Source: Bacteroidota bacterium
GTDB lineage: Bacteria > Bacteroidota > Bacteroidia > Bacteroidales > Prolixibacteraceae
Assembly: GCA_030695265.1 (NCBI GenBank)
Contig: JAUYTA010000148.1
Span: forward strand, 1 to 5,887
Length of the DNA stretch: 5,887 nucleotides
Reading direction: 5' to 3'
Position 1 is the stretch's first letter, and each line of letters starts with the position of its first letter. The position numbers and the translations under genes are program-made. Of this stretch, positions 5,111-5,887 are shown one piece after another. The notes under the pieces were generated by a model. It saw only the letters and a program-made list of their open reading frames with translations. It was not told the origin of the DNA and ran no database searches.

Positions 5111-5887
5111 ATGAGCGACAGATTGTACATTTTTGACACGACTTTGCGTGATGGTGAGCAGGTTCCGGGTTGTCAGTTGAACACCGTCGAGAAGATTGAA
5201 GTAGCAAGGGCTTTGGAAGAATTGGGCGTTGATGTAATCGAGGCCGGATTCCCGATTTCGAGCCCCGGCGACTTTAATTCGGTAGTTGAAATATCAAAAG
5301 CGGTTACCTGGCCAACCATTTGTGCCCTCACCCGCGCAGTCGAAAAAGACATTGATGTTGCTGCCGAAGCGCTGAAATTTGCCAAAAAAGGCCGTATCCA
5401 CACAGGTATCGGAACTTCGTTCTATCACATTCACTACAAACTGAACTCGAATCAGGACGAAATTATTGAACGTGCCATCGCTGCGGTGAAATACGCAAAG
5501 AAGTATGTGGAGGATGTTGAGTTTTACGCTGAAGATGCCGGTCGTACTGAAAATGAATACCTGGCCCGTGTTGTTGAGGCGGTCATCAAAGCAGGTGCAA
5601 CTGTGGTAAATATTCCGGACACAACTGGCTACACGATGCCGCACGAATTTGGCGCCAAAATCAAATACCTGATCGACAACGTGCCAAACGTTCACAAGGC
5701 AATTTTATCGACCCAGTGTCACAACGATTTGGGAATGGCAACCGCAAATACCATCGCCGGAATCATGAACGGTGCGCGTCAGGCTGAGGTTACCGTCAAC
5801 GGAATTGGCGAACGCGCCGGAAATACTTCCCTTGAAGAAGTGGTGATGATCCTGAAAAGCCGTTATGCGATTCTGAATATTGACACC
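5111..5887 (+). CDS. leuA: 2-isopropylmalate synthase (3' end outside window)
   Basis: LeuA condenses acetyl-CoA with 2-oxoisovalerate to give 2-isopropylmalate, the first committed, cytoplasmic step of leucine synthesis. The visible 259 codons cover most of the HMGL-like TIM barrel and are open to the window edge; the C-terminal LeuA dimer/regulatory domain is not seen. Motifs: [13 protein letters not shown] from residue 8 (metal ligand D14), [14 protein letters not shown] in the second strand region, [19 protein letters not shown], and NGIGERAGN with N238 as a metal ligand. These positions coincide with E. coli LeuA numbering as I recall it. At 201-206 the family's HxHNDLG reads TQCHND, so the metal ligand His202 is Gln (codon CAG at 5714-5716) while His204 is kept. 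The ATG at 5111 fits the family N-terminus ([15 protein letters not shown]); no Shine-Dalgarno sequence is present. Expression is expected to be controlled by the attenuator upstream. Confidence 0.95.
   Translation, partial: MSDRLYIFDTTLRDGEQVPGCQLNTVEKIEVARALEELGVDVIEAGFPISSPGDFNSVVEISKAVTWPTICALTRAVEKDIDVAAEALKFAKKGRIHTGIGTSFYHIHYKLNSNQDEIIERAIAAVKYAKKYVEDVEFYAEDAGRTENEYLARVVEAVIKAGATVVNIPDTTGYTMPHEFGAKIKYLIDNVPNVHKAILSTQCHNDLGMATANTIAGIMNGARQAEVTVNGIGERAGNTSLEEVVMILKSRYAILNIDT

Noticed and set aside
5294..5695. Minus-strand open frame opposite leuA
   Set aside because: It lies wholly within leuA, whose conserved residues fix the real frame.

Overview
The window reads as a chromosomal piece of a Bacteroidota genome, most likely class Bacteroidia (Bacteroidales/Marinilabiliales-like). 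Four things support this: a type IX secretion (T9SS) C-terminal sorting domain, start codons without Shine-Dalgarno sequences, promoter-like TAnnTTTG boxes, and a LeuA of the form expected in that phylum. The taxonomic placement is inference from sequence style, not a database match.

Layout, left to right. (1) 1-2098, + strand: the 3' part of a large secreted CotH-kinase-family protein, with an InlB-like repeat domain, a lamin-tail domain and a T9SS tail. (2) 2099-3153: a decayed accessory stretch. It holds a perfect 15-bp hairpin (2120-2152) and a minus-strand HNH-endonuclease pseudogene split by a 114-bp inverted-repeat element built from 9-nt GATT periods (2228-2341). It also holds a DUF4160 gene cut down to 27 codons, directly followed by an intact DUF2442 gene, and a doubtful minus-strand ORF. 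(3) 3154-4677, + strand: a complete exported protein with an N-terminal lectin-like sandwich domain and a C-terminal six-bladed TolB/PD40-type beta-propeller, followed by an A/T-rich hairpin. (4) 4678-5110: a leucine-type transcription attenuator, consisting of a 23-codon leader peptide rich in Leu (all CUN codons) and Ile, mutually exclusive antiterminator and terminator helices, and a T-tract. Between it and the next gene lie three different period-7 tandem arrays. (5) 5111-5887, + strand: the first 259 codons of leuA, 2-isopropylmalate synthase, which runs off the window.

Functionally, the right part is a leucine biosynthesis locus controlled by ribosome-mediated attenuation: when charged Leu-tRNA is short, the ribosome stalls in the leader and lets transcription continue into leuA. 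The two large exported proteins on the left are unrelated to it and to each other as far as the sequence shows. The most interesting points are the complete attenuator, a Gln in place of the first metal-binding His of LeuA, the HNH pseudogene with a repeat element lodged in it, and the three heptamer arrays inside the leuA leader transcript.
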